NCBI RefSeq assembly: GCF_900631945.1
Contig: NZ_UZWE01000033.1
Location: 1-64,000 of the forward strand
DNA length: 64,000 bases
From: Paracoccus haematequi
GTDB taxonomy: Bacteria; Pseudomonadota; Alphaproteobacteria; Rhodobacterales; Rhodobacteraceae
Reading direction: 5' to 3'
This document shows positions 1 to 8,383 of the stretch, piece after piece. Positions within the stretch are counted from its first letter, which is position 1. The number at the start of each line of letters is the position of its first letter. The notes under the pieces are model-generated. The model did not search any database and was not told the origin of the DNA. It saw nothing but the letters and a program-made list of their open reading frames with translations. The position numbers were made by a program, and so were the translations under genes.

Positions 1-1
1 C

Positions 2-76
2 TGGCACCAGTTCCTCGACGACTTCGTTAGCGATCCTGAACTCGCGCAACGCTTCAAGGCTCAACCGCCGCGGTAA
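2..76 (+). CDS. 3' end of an unidentified gene (partial)
   Basis: An open frame enters from outside the window and ends at a TAA at 74-76. It encodes 24 residues finishing in QPPR. It is too short to identify. The resolvase frame begins just after it, so the two are probably separate genes or the edges of a rearrangement. The reading frame is inferred only from its openness. Confidence 0.2.
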   Translation, partial: WHQFLDDFVSDPELAQRFKAQPPR

Positions 77-84
77 CAATCGGC

Positions 85-525
85 CGGTTACGTTCGGTCG
101 CCAAGCGGCAGCAACTTGAGGCTTGCCTGGACTACCTGAGAGAAGGTGACACGCTGATCGTCACCAAGCTGGACCGGCTGGCCCGCAACGTGGCGCACCT
201 GGGGCAACTTGTCGCGACCCTGAAGGCTAAGGGTGTGAGCCTGCGCATTCTGGACCTGGGCCTAGACACCAGCACCCCAACCGGCGAACTGATCCTGAAC
301 ATGATGGGGGCAGTCGCACAGTTCGAGCGTCAGATGATGCTGGAACGCCAACGGGAGGGCATCGCCAAGGCCAAGGCCGACGGCAAATACAGGGGCCGAG
401 CTCCCACGGCAATGAGACAGGCCCGTAGAGTCCATGAGCTGGCCGCTGAGGGGCTGAAGCGCTCCGACATAGCCCAGAGGCTAGGGCTGTCCGAAAGGTC
501 GGTCTACAGGGCTCTCAGCGTCTAG
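85..525 (+). pseudogene. Serine recombinase (resolvase/invertase), N-terminally truncated
   Basis: The frame encodes the second half of a resolvase catalytic domain (EACLDYLREGDTLIV, then TKLDRLAR with its conserved arginines). It continues with the E-helix/hinge segment (GELILNMMGAVAQFERQMM) and a C-terminal helix-turn-helix (RSDIAQRLGLSERSVYRAL). Family members are about 180-200 residues and carry the nucleophilic serine near residue 10 in a YxRVS motif. That region is absent here, and stops lie upstream at 28-30 and 37-39. A GTG at 190 could start a shorter product. It is probably a dead relic of a mobile element; a functional gene would need an upstream frameshift that I cannot see. Confidence 0.75.
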
Positions 526-609
526 TTTGGTTAGGTGGGACCGTCTCTCTCCCGACACAGAAATATGGTTCCACCTCCCGACGCGGGATGCTTTTTGAAC
601 TGTTTGACA

Positions 610-1884
610 TCATTGCCTCCGCAACCTCATTGCTTTGCTCAAAGTCCGCGATAAGCGATGTCTTCGCTCATCACTCCAAGCCAAATCACAGAACTCATAG
701 AACTCACTAATCGATTTGAGTTTGTAAGGGTTGATTATAAAGTGCTTGAGCATTGGATGTATAAATTGGTTCATTTGATAAATAACAAGCTCGCTGTGCT
801 CTTGGTGAACTACGTGTCCGTGAGATAAAGAGTTCCGGCGCTCGGCTAGGTGAAAACCATAGATCGCAGCAAGCTTTGGATCATCGTAAAAGGCTGAAGC
901 TCGCTCCACTAGCTTGGAATACTTTGTGTCTCGGTCTCCTGCTAGGTGCTCCAAAACTCTCCATCCACCTAGGAAAGCCTCATCGACAGAATGATCACTA
1001 AACGCGTCATAGTATTTAATGATTGCATCTTCGGCTTTGCGATTAGGGTAAATAGACGATGTTATCTTTCTTAGCCAATCTTTCAAATGCTTCTTGAAGT
1101 CTTCGCCACGTCTTGGCAGACGACCAAAAGCAAGGTTTTCCGAGAAGCTCTTGACATGCCAAAACCCTTCAAAAGCTAAATCCCCGTTAGCCGTATGCAC
1201 TGTCATCTGTGGACCGATATGCACTTTTGCTAAGGGTTGTGGATGTCCGAAGCTTTTAACTCTTGAATGTGGAGCTGTTTCCATAAAAACGATGAGGCCA
1301 AGGATAACTCGTATTTCGCGGTAAGTTAATTCATATGCCTCAGTTGCAGAGCGAGCAGCAATGGTTGCCGTGCACCAGCGGGCTTTTTGCAACAGAGTAT
1401 CGAACCTTGTCTGGTGTTGAGGATAGCGTGCCAGAAGCTTTGCTCTTTCCCTAGCTGCTTTCTTGTAGAAGGAGCTGGATGTTGCGGGAGAAAAGTTAAG
1501 AGACACGTTGTTTCTATTAAAGCGACCGATGCATATATTGCTCAGGCCCAGTATAGGGAAAATCACAGAGAATTTCTTGCTGGGTATCTTATCCCGCTCT
1601 TTCTTGATTCTAAAGATTGCTTCTTTTAGGGAGCTCTCAGTGATGGTTTGGTGGTCCCGAATGGCTTTCTCAATAAGAATTTTTGCCTCTGTATCGGAGA
1701 CTTCTGTTATCCTTATATGGGAAAGCAGAACGCTCTCCCATTCAGATAAAGCAAAAAAATCAGTCGTCGAAATGCTTCCGTCTTTATTGACTACCCTACT
1801 TTGTGATATTTCCTGAAGAAGATATGGTATATCAGCAGGTGTCTTTTTCCACTCAATCTTCATCTCGGGCTTGTCGCCTTTCAT
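610..1884 (-). CDS. Uncharacterised protein with a HEPN-like RNxxxH motif
   Basis: This protein of about 424 residues belongs to no family I can name. Near residue 350 it has ERRNSLSHGH, which matches the R-N-x3-H signature of HEPN ribonucleases. The motif sits after a predicted helix (AFLGGWRVLEHLAG) and is followed by further helices, as in Apea-like HEPN domains. The N-terminal two thirds are mixed and unassigned. Base composition is AT-rich compared with the chromosome. Starts at GTG 1896, ATG 1884 and ATG 1863 are all possible, none with a strong ribosome binding site; I chose 1884. The gene converges on nothing and lies back to back with the polymerase-like gene at 1955. HEPN proteins often act in phage defence, so that role is an inference from motif and context. 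Confidence 0.7.
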   Translation of the reverse strand: MKGDKPEMKIEWKKTPADIPYLLQEISQSRVVNKDGSISTTDFFALSEWESVLLSHIRITEVSDTEAKILIEKAIRDHQTITESSLKEAIFRIKKERDKIPSKKFSVIFPILGLSNICIGRFNRNNVSLNFSPATSSSFYKKAARERAKLLARYPQHQTRFDTLLQKARWCTATIAARSATEAYELTYREIRVILGLIVFMETAPHSRVKSFGHPQPLAKVHIGPQMTVHTANGDLAFEGFWHVKSFSENLAFGRLPRRGEDFKKHLKDWLRKITSSIYPNRKAEDAIIKYYDAFSDHSVDEAFLGGWRVLEHLAGDRDTKYSKLVERASAFYDDPKLAAIYGFHLAERRNSLSHGHVVHQEHSELVIYQMNQFIHPMLKHFIINPYKLKSISEFYEFCDLAWSDERRHRLSRTLSKAMRLRRQ

Positions 1885-1954
1885 CGTTAACTTCACTGTT
1901 TGCGGTTGCTAACGATATGTAGATCAAGCCGCAGACGTTCTAACCAGGAATCAC

Positions 1955-3316
1955 ATGCTTAACACTTATCTGACCGCCGAGGCGACCAGGGACCATCTAA
2001 CTGCTGCTCGAATGGCCACGTTGCTGCACGAGGCCAAAAGCCCGGACGCCGTGGCCTTCCGAGAGGAGGTCTTGCCCCTTTTACACGAGTCCAAAGCAAA
2101 GGCTACGCTGGCCCGAGGAGAAAAGCCTCGAAACCCCACACGGAAGGCTTTCGAAAGTCATAGGAAAACACTGGACGCGATCCTGGCCGATCTCATCTGG
2201 GCATCCGACAACACTGAGGCGCTGGGCTACTGCTACCGGAGCGCCAATAGACAAGGCTTCACAGACGAAGCGACGGAAGCGACTTCACGAGTCTACGGAT
2301 GGCAGATGCCTGCTCTTGAGGATGTTGGGCTGCTAGAGCGCATGAAGGGGTTTTCCCGCCTAGAGGATTTCGACGGTGACATTGTTGCGTTCAAAGGCTG
2401 GGCAACCCGGATTAGGGCCACACCAGCGCTGCTTGACCTTGCCCAGCGTTATGGCATCAACGCCGCTAACCTTTATGACCATTACGTCAAGCGTAAGGCC
2501 GCGCTGAGCCAACCTGTCAGCCTGCGAGGTGGAAAGCACCAGGAAGAACGTGGTCCAATCCTTACCTGTCCGGACACAGAGCAAGTGGCAGAACTGCGGC
2601 GACAGGTTGAACGGATCAACGCGATCTACTCTCGTCACCACTTCGAAGGGATGCCAGAGCCCCTGGTTCGAAGAACGTTCAATTGTGCCGATAGCGAAGA
2701 CTTCGCCTTCAACAAAGGTGGCCGCCTCTACGCTGACTTCCAGGGCATGAGACGTGAAAGCAGGCCAAACATCCGCATCGACGGCCAGGAGGCCGTTGAA
2801 CTGGACCTGAAGGCATCGCAACTAACCATCCTCTATGGCATCACCAAGACACCAATGCCGGATGGCGACCCTTACGACATAGTCGGGCTGCCGCGATCCG
2901 TCGTGAAGGCAATCGTAACAGCCATGATCGGTCTCGGGCATACCAACATCAAGCGCTGGCCTAGTGAGAGCAAGAAACGCCTGATGGGTGAACTTGGGGG
3001 CGAACAGCCAATGACCTCCAAGACCTTCGGCAAGGTCTATCCGATCACGGCGACAGCAGCGAAAGTCTTGAAGCGCCATCCGGTCCTGTATCACCTGTCA
3101 CCGGAAAAGCTGGACTGGGCTGACCTTCAGTTCATCGAAAGCGAGGTGCTGATCTCCACTATCCTTGAGCTCGGAGAGAAATACGACATCCCGGCTCTGC
3201 CTATCCATGACAGCATCATCGTTCCCAAATCAGAAGATGAGTGGGGGCACATCTGTCTCGCCAACGCATTCAAGGCGCTTGTCGGGAGGAAGCCCTTAAT
3301 TGAGATGAAGGGATGA
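1955..3316 (+). CDS. Divergent family A DNA polymerase / single-subunit RNA polymerase-like protein
   Basis: This 453-residue protein has an AGGAA ribosome binding site upstream of its ATG. Three motifs appear in the order and at the spacing of Pol I/T7 RNA polymerase palms. Motif A is VELDLKASQLTILYG with D284. Motif B is RSVVKAIVTAMIGLG, with R314 and K318 spaced as in the O helix. Motif C is PIHDSIIVP, H418-D419-S420. The HDS form of motif C and the RSVxK of motif B resemble T7-type RNA polymerases more than Pol I (HDE). The usual O-helix aromatic positions are T322 and G326, and the Pol I steric-gate glutamate position is Q289. The N-terminal 230 residues are unassigned and no exonuclease domain is visible. 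It may replicate or prime the island, or act in defence; activity is unproven. Confidence 0.75.
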   Translation: MLNTYLTAEATRDHLTAARMATLLHEAKSPDAVAFREEVLPLLHESKAKATLARGEKPRNPTRKAFESHRKTLDAILADLIWASDNTEALGYCYRSANRQGFTDEATEATSRVYGWQMPALEDVGLLERMKGFSRLEDFDGDIVAFKGWATRIRATPALLDLAQRYGINAANLYDHYVKRKAALSQPVSLRGGKHQEERGPILTCPDTEQVAELRRQVERINAIYSRHHFEGMPEPLVRRTFNCADSEDFAFNKGGRLYADFQGMRRESRPNIRIDGQEAVELDLKASQLTILYGITKTPMPDGDPYDIVGLPRSVVKAIVTAMIGLGHTNIKRWPSESKKRLMGELGGEQPMTSKTFGKVYPITATAAKVLKRHPVLYHLSPEKLDWADLQFIESEVLISTILELGEKYDIPALPIHDSIIVPKSEDEWGHICLANAFKALVGRKPLIEMKG

Positions 3317-3493
3317 CAGAGGCTGGTTAGGCCAGACCTTTGGAACTACCAAAGAAAGTATGATGATAGATGGCAGCGGCCATCACATGACCCCTGGAGG
3401 AGCTAGAGGAACCTAGAGCATTACCGTGAACGCTAAGGCACCTACAATCGCAGTGCCTTATGATTATCTCTTGCCCAGAGTAGATGTGATTAA

Positions 3494-4972
3494 ATGCGCA
3501 ATCTTGAGCCTAAAACAGATAAAAGCCTTTTGAGTTGGTTGGGACTGTCTGACATTCCAGACTGGCGAGTCGCTCGACCGTTGGGATCTATAGTAGGATT
3601 TCTCCTTTCATCCATACTGCCTCTTCTCTTAATGTTAGCAGTCATTGCGGCATTTGCAGTGATGTGGCACACCATCAGGCTTGGAATATCTGGTGCGACG
3701 CAGGGCATAAATCTCGGCGCAGGTGCTCTAATTGCTACCTTGCTAGGTGCTCCTTTTCTGATATGGTCAACGATCTTGAAGCATCAAACTGTCCGATACC
3801 AGAAAGAGGGTCATATTACTGATCGTATAAACAAAGCCGTTGAACAGTTAGGGGCAGAGAAGCCTATTGAACGTATTGGCCGCGCTGTTACTATTTGGAC
3901 TGGACAGCCAGATCGAGCAGTTGTCTCATCAAGGGTCTTTAAAGCTTGGGCGGATAAGCCGCGAACGAAGTTTTCTGCCCCAGAAGTGAGAGAAGAATAC
4001 AATCACGAAACTGACGAGGTTGAGCAAGACTCTTGGCGCACGGCTTCTACTTGGCCGGAGGAAAGGACGATCATTCAATGGCAGAATGAGGACGTTAATC
4101 TAGAAGGGACCGAAACTGTAGGGGTGGAAGGGGCATGGCAGGTTTTTAAAGAAACGTCTCCAAATATAGAGGTCCGCACTGGAGGAATTTTGTCCTTGGA
4201 ACGGATTGCACAGGATAGTATCCGTTTTGACAATGGCAGAGATCATGTTCGCATCATGGAAATACTGTGTGCTTACATCAGAGAGAATACTGCAGTTCCA
4301 GACTTGGAGGAGAGCGCTGATAGAGTGAGGCCGTTCGTTCCAAGAACCGATGTTCAAATCGCTGTAGATGTCGTTAAACGAAGGAATGCTCAGCAGATTG
4401 AAAGGGAAGAGGCGGCTAAATATCGTTTGGATTTACGTCGTAGCGATCTGCGCGGCATGGATATGAGCCGGGGATCATTCAAAGGTGCGATACTAACTAG
4501 ATGTCGCTTTGAGTTTGCTAACCTGGATGATTCGGATTTTTCCGGCGCACGTTTTGATCACTCGGTCTTGAATTATCTCAGTTGCTACCGAACGTCTTTC
4601 GTGGGTGCGAACATGAATTGGTGTAGAATAAACAGGCCGGAGCCGGTTACTGGTGGGTTTGTGGCAAGCGTAAATATGGGAAACTTGACCGGCGTCTCTT
4701 TCATCGGAGCAAATATAATTTCACTCCAAGATATAGACAGAAATATTCAAACTTTTGGCACGAAGGATACCCGGCTTTTTGGGGAGCTGGACGAAGTTAG
4801 GCAGGAAAATTATAAACTTCGGAAGAACTCCAAATCTCCAAGTGACTCTGATTATAGAACTAAAATGTTTGATGCCTGGTCGGCACATGATTCTAGCGAC
4901 ATGGTAACAGGCCACCTTCTCGCAAAAATGCGCAAATCCCTGGATTTAAATGAGTGGCCATTCAGGGATTAA
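3494..4972 (+). CDS. Two-helix membrane protein with pentapeptide repeats
   Basis: This 492-residue protein has two hydrophobic helices at about residues 30-58 and 70-93. A helical stretch (ITDRINKAVEQLG) follows, then a segment typical of this family (GGILSLERIAQDS, IMEILCAYIREN). About twelve pentapeptide repeats lie around residues 312-385 (for example SDLRG, ANLDDSDFSG). Between the AVEQLG and ILSLERIA blocks sits an acidic insert of about 90 residues that shorter relatives lack. The C-terminus is polar. Related proteins are common in accessory regions of Rhodobacteraceae, and their function is unknown. Composition is AT-rich. No good ribosome binding site precedes the ATG, so the start is only probable. 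Confidence 0.8.
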   Translation: MRNLEPKTDKSLLSWLGLSDIPDWRVARPLGSIVGFLLSSILPLLLMLAVIAAFAVMWHTIRLGISGATQGINLGAGALIATLLGAPFLIWSTILKHQTVRYQKEGHITDRINKAVEQLGAEKPIERIGRAVTIWTGQPDRAVVSSRVFKAWADKPRTKFSAPEVREEYNHETDEVEQDSWRTASTWPEERTIIQWQNEDVNLEGTETVGVEGAWQVFKETSPNIEVRTGGILSLERIAQDSIRFDNGRDHVRIMEILCAYIRENTAVPDLEESADRVRPFVPRTDVQIAVDVVKRRNAQQIEREEAAKYRLDLRRSDLRGMDMSRGSFKGAILTRCRFEFANLDDSDFSGARFDHSVLNYLSCYRTSFVGANMNWCRINRPEPVTGGFVASVNMGNLTGVSFIGANIISLQDIDRNIQTFGTKDTRLFGELDEVRQENYKLRKNSKSPSDSDYRTKMFDAWSAHDSSDMVTGHLLAKMRKSLDLNEWPFRD

Positions 4973-5662
4973 GGGGCAATTTTAATCCTGTTAGCCAAGG
5001 GCTTCGTTCGGGATAGGGTGCTAAGATTAAATATTTCGCTCAGTAGAAATTCCAGACAGTGACCTTCTTCATGGCTAACCTGAAAAATCTCTCTACCTTC
5101 GATAGCGTCTGCTACATTAGTTGGCGCTGCAAGAGCTTTGAAACAATCTCTCATAGTATGACAAAAGCCGTCAATGGTTAGCCTTCACTTACCAGTTCGT
5201 TATCCTTAACTCACTTGCTGAAAGCAGTTGAGACCGATGCCGCATCAATCGGAAAGTCAGGCTTGCTTGGAGCAAAATTCGAAAATAGCAAGTCGCCCTC
5301 GGGGTCTTCAGGCCCCGTTCGGCTACCTATATTGCTTCACTACCAGAAGGATAGTGAGCTAGGAGTCATCGTTTCTTACCTGCAGAAGGACATGGGGCTT
5401 GTTGATGTGTGGAATAGTAGCATCCAGAACAACGTCTGACTTCCAGAGGTGATTATTTCCGAAATGGCTGGGCCTTGTGTCCGAGATCACGGCTATCGCC
5501 CAGCACGGTTGATGTTGGACTGCATACCTGACAATCCCAGCCTCACTTCGACTGACCGCCTTGCTCAGGATGTGGGCCACGTGTGGGGTATACGTGTGGG
5601 TTGCTTCGGGTGACCTCCCAAACAAACCAACCTTTTCAAGCGCTTATGAAAATGATAGAGAT
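4973..5662. other. Island end without a convincing gene
   Basis: This AT-rich stretch of 690 bases lies between the pentapeptide protein and the tRNA 3' end. It has only short frames: 4969-5154 minus (61 codons), 5215-5439 plus (74 codons) and 5359-5625 minus (88 codons). None has recognisable motifs, a clear ribosome binding site or host-like codon use. No integrase fragment is recognisable, although integrases often sit here in tRNA-borne islands. The segment probably carries the attachment-site arm and degenerate sequence. Confidence 0.5.
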
Positions 5663-5738
5663 TGGTGGAGCCGAGGGGAATCGAACCCCTGGCCTCGTCA
5701 TTGCGAACGACGCGCTCTACCAACTGAGCTACGGCCCC
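5663..5738 (-). tRNA. tRNA-Ala (anticodon CGC)
   Basis: On the minus strand a complete cloverleaf of 76 bases can be folded with CCA encoded. The acceptor stem GGGGCCG pairs with CGGCTCC and includes the G3:U70 wobble that identifies alanine tRNAs. The anticodon loop is TTCGCAA, giving anticodon CGC, and the T-arm contains GGTTCGATTCC. It lies 34 bases downstream of the P450 gene in the same direction. Its 3' end marks the abrupt change to the AT-rich island, so it is the likely integration target. Confidence 0.97.
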
Positions 5739-5772
5739 ACTGGCGCCCTTTTTGTCCCGGCAGAGGGGAATG

Positions 5773-7128
5773 TCAAGCGGGTGAATCGCGGCGGATGCGC
5801 GGGGACAGGCGGATCGGGATGCCGTCCTGCCCCCGAACGGTCAGGCGGGCGGCCGGCACCGGGGTGGTCGCGCCGGGGGACAGCTGGAAGGCGGCGGTGA
5901 GGCGGGCGAGCATTACCACGCCCTCGATCATCGCAAGGCCCGCGCCGGGGCAGGCGCGTTCGCCCGCCGAAAAGGGCAGGAAGGCGTTGCGGGCGCTTGC
6001 GCGGGTTTCGGGGCGGGACCAGCGGCCCGGGTCGAAGGCGTCGGGATCTGTCCACAGCCGCTGGTGCCGATGCAGGTGCCAGGGCGAGAGGACCAGTTGC
6101 GCGCCCTGGGGGACCGGGCGACCGCGCATCACGGTCGGCCGGGCCGCTTCGCGCACCATCATCGGGACGGGGGGATACAGGCGCAGCGCCTCGCGGAACA
6201 CGGCGCGGGTCGTTTGCAGGGCGTTCACGCCTGCCATGTCGGGGGTCAGCGCGGCGGCCTCATGGGCCACGGCCTCCTGCCAGTCGGGATGGGCAGCCAG
6301 CAGCCACAGCGCCCAGGCCAGGGCCGAGGCGCTTGTCTCGTGCCCGGCCAGGAAGAAGATCGCCACCTGGTCCACCATCTGGGCTTCCGAAAAGCGGCGG
6401 CCGGTCTGCGGGTCGGGGGTGGTCATGATCCGCGTCGCCAGGTCGTCGGGCGCGGTGCCGTCGCGGATGGCCGTCATGCGGCCGGCCACCAGCCCGGCGA
6501 TCAGGCCGCGGATTTCCGCCGCCGAGCGCCGGGTGCGGCGCGAATGGGGATGCGGCAGCCAGCGGGGCCAGGGCAGCAGCGCGGCCAGGTTCACCACCGG
6601 CTGCGCGTTCTGGTGGGCGCGGAAGGCGGCAAAGACCCGTGCGGCGGTGGCGTGTTCGATGGGCATCGAGAAGAGCGCGCGGAAGATCACGTCTGCGGCC
6701 GCGAAACTGGCCTCGGGTTCGATGTCCTGTTCGCCGGGGCGCAGGCGGGCGACCAGGGCGTCGGCTGCGGCAAAGATCGCGGGCAGGGTCTGGTGCAGGC
6801 GGCCGCTCTCGAAGGCGGGGTCGATGATGCGGCGCTGCGCGGCCCATTGATCGCCATTGGTGACGAAGACCGATTCCCCCAGCAGCGGCGCCAAGCCGGC
6901 GCGTAACCGGTTGGATTTCGGGAAATCGCCGGGCCGGTCCCTCAGGATCAGGCGGATCAGGGCCGGGTCGTTGCAGACGAAGCTGTGGATCAGCGGGCTG
7001 CGGAATTCGGCCATCCAGGCGCGGTACAGCCGTTCGGGCAGCGCCGACAGCAGGTCGCGGCGGAAGGCGCGGGCAAGGCGCAGGACGCTGCCCTTGCCCT
7101 CGGTCGTGCGGGGGCGCGGGGGGATCAT
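5773..7128 (-). CDS. Cytochrome P450
   Basis: This 451-residue haem monooxygenase is predicted to be soluble and to act in the cytoplasm with separate redox partners. The I-helix oxygen-binding motif AGHETS is at residues 261-266, the K-helix EALR at 313-316, and the haem loop FSAGERACPG has the thiolate Cys393. Length is normal for bacterial class I P450s. The longer upstream open frame is a shadow of the neighbouring gene. The true ATG at 7128 overlaps the stop of the upstream hydrolase by four bases, so the two are translationally coupled. No ferredoxin or ferredoxin reductase gene is nearby. The substrate cannot be read from the sequence; a lipid is plausible because of the partner gene. 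Confidence 0.93.
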   Translation of the reverse strand: MIPPRPRTTEGKGSVLRLARAFRRDLLSALPERLYRAWMAEFRSPLIHSFVCNDPALIRLILRDRPGDFPKSNRLRAGLAPLLGESVFVTNGDQWAAQRRIIDPAFESGRLHQTLPAIFAAADALVARLRPGEQDIEPEASFAAADVIFRALFSMPIEHATAARVFAAFRAHQNAQPVVNLAALLPWPRWLPHPHSRRTRRSAAEIRGLIAGLVAGRMTAIRDGTAPDDLATRIMTTPDPQTGRRFSEAQMVDQVAIFFLAGHETSASALAWALWLLAAHPDWQEAVAHEAAALTPDMAGVNALQTTRAVFREALRLYPPVPMMVREAARPTVMRGRPVPQGAQLVLSPWHLHRHQRLWTDPDAFDPGRWSRPETRASARNAFLPFSAGERACPGAGLAMIEGVVMLARLTAAFQLSPGATTPVPAARLTVRGQDGIPIRLSPRIRRDSPA

Positions 7129-8315
7129 GGCAGGCCCGGACCGGGGGGCGTGGCGATGCGGCCGGGCGAGTGTCGGCGGCCCGCGAAGCGGTCGGCCAGC
7201 GTGACCGGCCCGGCGGTGATCGCGAAATAGTCGTAATCGCCCGGCCGGTCGAAGGCGCAGAGATATTGCAGGTGCAGCCGGAACCACCGCCACCGCAGCG
7301 CCCGCTGCTGCGGCGGCGACAGGGTCCGGCTGAAAGCGGCCGAGACCACCAGCGGCCACCGCTGGCCCGGCCCCGCGACGCCCGTCACGGCGACCGGATC
7401 GCACAGCGCGAAGCTGCACGGATCGCCGGGCGCGGTCACGTCCAGCCAGAACAGGTCGGGGTGTTCGGACAGGAAGGCCAGGTCGGCGCGCAGCCGTTGC
7501 GCGTGCGGCAGGAACGAGGCCATCGGCACGACTTGGCCCAGCGTCAGCAGCGACAGGGCAGGGCCGGGCACGGCGCCCCGCCGCAGCAGGTCGGCGACCG
7601 TGGTCACCGCCAGATAGGCGCCCGAGGAATGGCCGACCACCAGAACCTCGTCCAGATCGTCGGACAGCGCCTCGGCCAGGCGGTCGGTGAACTGCGCCAG
7701 CCGCCGTTCCAGATGGGGCGGATAGGCGCCGCGCAGGCTGGCCGCGAAGGCATAGTCGTGCATCAGGTAATAGGCGAACAGGCGATGATCCTGCGCCCTG
7801 GCGAAGGCCAGGACGGCCCAGGCCGCGCCCGCCGCGCAGATCGCCGCCAGCCACAACCAGCCGGTCAGCGCCGCGACCGCCCGACCCGTCAGCGCGGCGG
7901 CCAGACCGGCGGCGAGGGCCTGCGCCGTCAGAACCGCGACCGGATACAGCGCCGCAAGCACCGGCCCGCGCCGCAGCCGCATCAGCCGCCGCAAAGCCCC
8001 CGAGGCCGCATAGATCCAGGCCACGCGGATCATCTGCCCATAGGTCGCCAGGATCCCCGTTCGCATCGACGCCTGCACCAGGTCGGCCCAGACCAGAACC
8101 TCGACCTGCGCCTCGGCCTGGCCCTGGGAAAAGCGGGCGCGGGTCCGCCAGCCGAAGCCGCGATCCCCGGCGGGTTTCGCCAGCGTCAGGTCGTATCCGC
8201 CGACCTGGGCCTGGCGCTGCGATTCGCGGCGATACAACTCTCGATAGCGGCGGGGGGGCATCGGGTCGAAACCGGGCAGATACAGAACCCGGCGGCGGAA
8301 GGGTCGCGTCATCAT
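7125..8315 (-). CDS. Membrane-associated alpha/beta hydrolase (lipase-like)
   Basis: This protein of about 396 residues opens with the core strand RRVLYLPGFDPMPP. It has a hydrophobic stretch around residues 118-172, probably two membrane helices, then the nucleophile elbow GHSSG at 228-232, as in serine lipases. It is longer than a simple hydrolase because of the membrane insert. I chose the first of two tandem ATGs at 8315, preceded by GGGATC; longer starts run into the intergenic region. It overlaps the P450 start by four bases, which suggests that both act on one substrate. The substrate is unknown. Confidence 0.8.
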   Translation of the reverse strand: MMTRPFRRRVLYLPGFDPMPPRRYRELYRRESQRQAQVGGYDLTLAKPAGDRGFGWRTRARFSQGQAEAQVEVLVWADLVQASMRTGILATYGQMIRVAWIYAASGALRRLMRLRRGPVLAALYPVAVLTAQALAAGLAAALTGRAVAALTGWLWLAAICAAGAAWAVLAFARAQDHRLFAYYLMHDYAFAASLRGAYPPHLERRLAQFTDRLAEALSDDLDEVLVVGHSSGAYLAVTTVADLLRRGAVPGPALSLLTLGQVVPMASFLPHAQRLRADLAFLSEHPDLFWLDVTAPGDPCSFALCDPVAVTGVAGPGQRWPLVVSAAFSRTLSPPQQRALRWRWFRLHLQYLCAFDRPGDYDYFAITAGPVTLADRFAGRRHSPGRIATPPGPGLP

Positions 8316-8383
8316 CAGATCCCGTGCTGCGGGGTGCAGCATAGGACAAGCGCCCCGTGCCACAAGCCCAATCAGCCTTGGCG

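Noticed and set aside
5359..5625. An 88-codon minus-strand ORF next to the tRNA as a possible integrase or excisionase
   Set aside because: It has no helix-turn-helix, no tyrosine recombinase motifs and no ribosome binding site.
5561..6850. A 429-codon plus-strand frame across tRNA-Ala and P450
   Set aside because: It overlaps a clear tRNA and the P450 coding region, and its sequence is arginine/alanine-rich as expected for an antisense shadow.
5773..8349. An 858-codon open frame covering the P450 and reaching past it upstream
   Set aside because: The first 400 codons are a shadow of the lipase-like gene in another frame, arginine/glycine-rich and without P450 features. The true start is ATG 7128, in an ATGA overlap.
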